This document shows, piece after piece, positions 62,049 through 64,000 of a stretch of 64,000 bases of DNA; positions within the stretch are counted from its first letter, which is position 1, and every line of letters starts with the position of its first letter. The notes below the pieces were generated by a model, which saw only the letters and a program-made list of their open reading frames with translations, was not told the DNA's origin and made no database searches. A program made the position numbers and the translations under genes. Location of the stretch: contig CAVTAP010000017.1 of NCBI GenBank assembly GCA_963732695.1, positions 124,001 to 188,000 of the forward strand. Direction: 5' to 3'. This DNA comes from CADEDH01 sp963732695. Its GTDB lineage: Bacteria > Actinomycetota > Acidimicrobiia > Acidimicrobiales > SZUA-35.

Positions 62049-62990
62049 ATGAGCGGCGGGGTGGACGCGATCGACGTTGTGGTGCTGGGCGGGGGGCCGG
62101 CCGGGGCCACGGCCGCGGCCCGTCTCGCCGCCGGGGGGTTCGCTGTGGTTCTGGTGGACCCGCTGGGCCTCGGCGGTGCCCTGATCAACGTCGACCATCT
62201 GCCCGACCATCCCGATCACCCGGAGGGCATCGCCGGTTGGGACCTGGCCGCCATCCTGGGAGACGACGCGCTGTCCGCCGGGGTGGCGGTGACGATGGGC
62301 CGGGCCGACACCCCCACCTGGGAGGACGGCGTGTGGACGGTGCCGCTGGACGGCGGACGGGAGACGGTCCGGGCCCGGGCCGTGCTGGTGGCCACCGGGT
62401 CCCGACCCCGCCCGCTGCCGGGAGACGGCGACGGCGGGCTGGAGGGGAGAGGCGTCTCCTACTGCGCGGTGTGCGACGGTGGGCTGTTCGCCGGCCAGCG
62501 GGTGGTGGTGGTGGGCGACGGCCCGGTGGCCTTCGCCGAGGCCCGCACGCTGGCCGAGCTGGCGGCATCGGTCACGGTGGTGGTGTCCGGGGAGGCGCCC
62601 GAGGCCAATGCCTCCTGGGTCGAGGCGGCCCGGGCCGCCGGCCCGGTGGAGGTGTTGGCCGGGCACACGGTCACCGCTGTGACGGTGGGTGGCGACGGCG
62701 GCCGGGTGACCGGGGTGGAGACCGCGGGCGGGGCGGCCATCGCCGCCGCCGGTGTGTTCGGCGCTCTGGATCCGGTGCCCAACAGCGAGCCGCTGGCCCG
62801 ACTCGTGCCCCTCGATCCCGACGGGCGGATACCCACCGACGATGCTTTCAGCGTGCCCAGCGGCCCACCGGGGCTGTTCGCCGCCGGTGACGTCCGCCGG
62901 GGGGCGGCTCTGCGGGCGGGGGCCGCCGCCGCCGATGGCACATGGGCGGCGGCGGCGATCGCCTCGTACCTGACGCAGGCCGATCGCTGA
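62049..62990 (+). CDS. Thioredoxin-reductase-like FAD/NAD(P) oxidoreductase
   Basis: This 313-aa protein has an FAD site (VVVLGGGPAGATAAARLA, 10-27), the ATGSRPRPLPG loop, redox-active CAVCDGG (about 139-145), NAD(P) site VVVVGDGPVAFAEARTLAEL and the C-terminal FAD contact GLFAAGDVR. The CxxC position matches TrxB. It could pass electrons from NADPH to the selenoprotein of this module. GGGAGGACGAGGG precedes ATG 62049. Use of ordinary thioredoxin is equally possible. Confidence 0.88.
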   Translation: MSGGVDAIDVVVLGGGPAGATAAARLAAGGFAVVLVDPLGLGGALINVDHLPDHPDHPEGIAGWDLAAILGDDALSAGVAVTMGRADTPTWEDGVWTVPLDGGRETVRARAVLVATGSRPRPLPGDGDGGLEGRGVSYCAVCDGGLFAGQRVVVVGDGPVAFAEARTLAELAASVTVVVSGEAPEANASWVEAARAAGPVEVLAGHTVTAVTVGGDGGRVTGVETAGGAAIAAAGVFGALDPVPNSEPLARLVPLDPDGRIPTDDAFSVPSGPPGLFAAGDVRRGAALRAGAAAADGTWAAAAIASYLTQADR

Positions 62991-63355
62991 GACCGATCCT
63001 GCGTCGATGCGTCAGAACTAACTGAAATCACCCTCACAGGACGGCGCAAGCCTCTCGACGCCGTAAGCCGGCCGGAGTAGCGTCGCTCTGGGGTGGAGCG
63101 ATGCGCCCACTTGCGGCGGGTAGGTGTCAGCAAATAACCGCGTGCTGGCACTCCCATATCGGGCGCGTCGCTCCACTCTTGTCCAGAGAGCCCGACCGTG
63201 TGTCGCCCTGGGTCGCCCCAAGTCGGTCGGTGGTCGACCCCGAGAGGCCGTCTCCTGGGACACACTCAACGTCAGGAGCGACGGTCCGTCCAGCGTGATG
63301 CGCAGGATCGTCACATGCCCTGGTCAGCGCAGCGTCGGCCGGTGACCGGCGAGGG
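62991..63355. other. Gene-free stretch with lower GC
   Basis: The 365 bases between the flavoprotein and the last gene hold no convincing coding frame; short frames on both strands lack family features and ribosome sites. GC is visibly lower than in neighbouring genes. It contains the branched secondary structure described separately. Confidence 0.7.
63037..63257. ncRNA. Candidate structured RNA (or hairpin-type mobile element)
   Basis: An outer stem GCCTCTCG (63050-63057) with CGAGAGGC (63241-63248), extended by CAGGACG (63037-63043) with 63249-63257, closes a branched fold. Arm A: 63091-63108 pairs with 63161-63178 over 18 bp with two G-T wobbles, with CTCTG/CAGAG below it and an inner 9-bp hairpin (63124-63132 with 63143-63151). 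Arm B: CCGACCG (63192-63198) with CGGTCGG (63224-63230). Wobble pairs in a long stem favour RNA over a DNA palindrome. Strand undetermined; no known RNA family recognised. Confidence 0.35.
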
Positions 63356-64000
63356 TCAGCAGACGTCGGGCGGGTGGACCCGGTCGGCGGCGGCCAGGAT
63401 CGCCTGCTCCACGGTCTTCACCGCATCCTGGGCCACCTCGTAGCTGCTCGGGGCCCAGTTCTGGTCGATCGGTACCGCCCCGGCCCGTCGTCCCACGCCG
63501 GCGGCCCACGACACGTCGGCGTCGGCCTCGACCCTCAGCGGCACCGACGGATCGAACCAGTGGAACGACACCAGCGACTCGGGCCCGTCGAGGGTGACGC
63601 TGCGCTGCCACTTGCCCCGCTGGAGCACGATCTGGCGGTCGCTCCGGCCGGCGTCTCCGGTCGTGCTCAGCGCCAGCCATACCGGGCCCCGCCAGTAGGG
63701 CGGGAAGTACACGGCTCCCGAGCCCCGGCTGGACCGGATCTGGAGCACGGCCAACCGGCCCTCGGCCCCCAGGGCATGGTCGAGGGCCACCGGCAGCATC
63801 GGATGGTGGGGCTGGCCCACGTCGGTCTCGAACCGTCGCAGCGTGTCGCGGCTGGCCTCCACGTCCGTCGTGTGGCCCAACCGGTCGGACAGCCCGGGCA
63901 GCGAGAGGCCCCGGGCCGAGCGCAGCCGGGTGTATCGGGCCCGCTCCACGGCGTCGATCCCCTCGGGGGCCGGCGGCCACAGCAGCGGGGGCCCACCCCG
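63356..64000 (-). CDS. Hypothetical protein with helix-turn-helix-like start, possibly 5' partial
   Basis: At least 197 aa from GTG 63949, with the frame open to the window edge (WPPAPEGIDAVERARYTRLR), so the real start may lie outside. The region TRLRSARGLSLPGLSDRLGH followed by SRDTLRRFETDVGQPHHPML has an XRE-like helix-turn-helix rhythm. The rest is beta-rich (VYFPPYWRGPVWLALSTTG, LVSFHWFDPSVPLRVEADAD) and unrecognised. No function assigned. Confidence 0.65.
   Translation of the reverse strand, partial: RGGPPLLWPPAPEGIDAVERARYTRLRSARGLSLPGLSDRLGHTTDVEASRDTLRRFETDVGQPHHPMLPVALDHALGAEGRLAVLQIRSSRGSGAVYFPPYWRGPVWLALSTTGDAGRSDRQIVLQRGKWQRSVTLDGPESLVSFHWFDPSVPLRVEADADVSWAAGVGRRAGAVPIDQNWAPSSYEVAQDAVKTVEQAILAAADRVHPPDVC

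Noticed and set aside
63037..63257. tRNA-Sec, tmRNA, RNase P or SRP RNA in the gap
   Set aside because: Arm sizes, conserved loops and a CCA end are not present; the fold does not match any of these.
63018..63314. 98-codon minus-strand open frame in the right-hand gap
   Set aside because: No ribosome site, no recognisable pattern, and it overlaps the predicted structured region.

Overview
The window is about 70% GC with dense, mostly ATGA/GTGA-coupled genes. It has actinobacterial hallmarks: a mycothiol-linked DsbA-fold reductase, an F420-type LLM oxidoreductase, Fur-KatG pairs, DUF1206 and TrkA/Kdp genes, and many leaderless starts with a TAnnnT -10 box 6-7 nt before the start codon. A member of Acidimicrobiia (Actinomycetota) is the best guess. 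It rests on gene content and protein style only, since no rRNA or tRNA lies here.

Layout. 1-2.3 kb: end of an ECF sigma gene, its probable anti-sigma partner, and a VapBC pair. 2.3-13.4 kb: mixed metabolism (LLM oxidoreductase, MFS exporter, secreted protein, uridine phosphorylase, ABC solute-binding lipoprotein, DNA methyltransferase, MetE-like protein, CoA-transferase, small membrane proteins). 13.3-20.5 kb: two large LuxR regulators flanking a mycothiol-type reductase and a KhtTU-like K+/H+ antiporter. 20.7-26 kb: DsrE protein, O-methyltransferase, Rieske oxygenase, SnoaL-cupin fusion, and an ECF sigma coupled to a mycothiol-enzyme-like partner. 26-29.2 kb: first fur-katG pair and a ferritin-like protein. 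29.3-36.4 kb: phosphate and phospholipid cluster (two PhoD phosphatases, DUF1206, PAP2, diacylglycerol kinase, PPK2). 36.5-40.3 kb: DinB polymerase, orphan PIN toxin, TetR, hemerythrin-SRPBCC fusion.

40.3-50.7 kb is a rearranged kdp locus. kdpFABC is intact. The full-length KdpD has Arg where the phospho-accepting His should be. A second, 5'-truncated kdpD remnant still abuts kdpE, and it is joined head to head with a 5'-truncated trkA. A stand-alone DUF4118 protein is divergent from kdpFABC. 50.7-56.3 kb: wHTH-hydrolase fusion, methyltransferase-cupin fusion, SpoU RNA methyltransferase behind a 4 x 14-bp tandem repeat that carries its -10 box, a solute-binding-like protein, a 37-bp tandem repeat, and a DUF808 protein. 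56.5-59.2 kb: second fur-katG pair.

The most notable unit is 59.35-63.0 kb. A UGSC-family selenoprotein is encoded with an in-frame TGA (Sec93) followed by a SECIS-like hairpin. It is translationally coupled to a partner protein, then a diverged paralogue of that partner, then a thioredoxin-reductase-like flavoprotein. Together they look like a selenium-dependent redox module of unknown substrate. Next to it, a roughly 220-nt gene-free stretch can fold into a branched structure with an 18-bp stem and may be a structured RNA. The last gene runs off the right edge.
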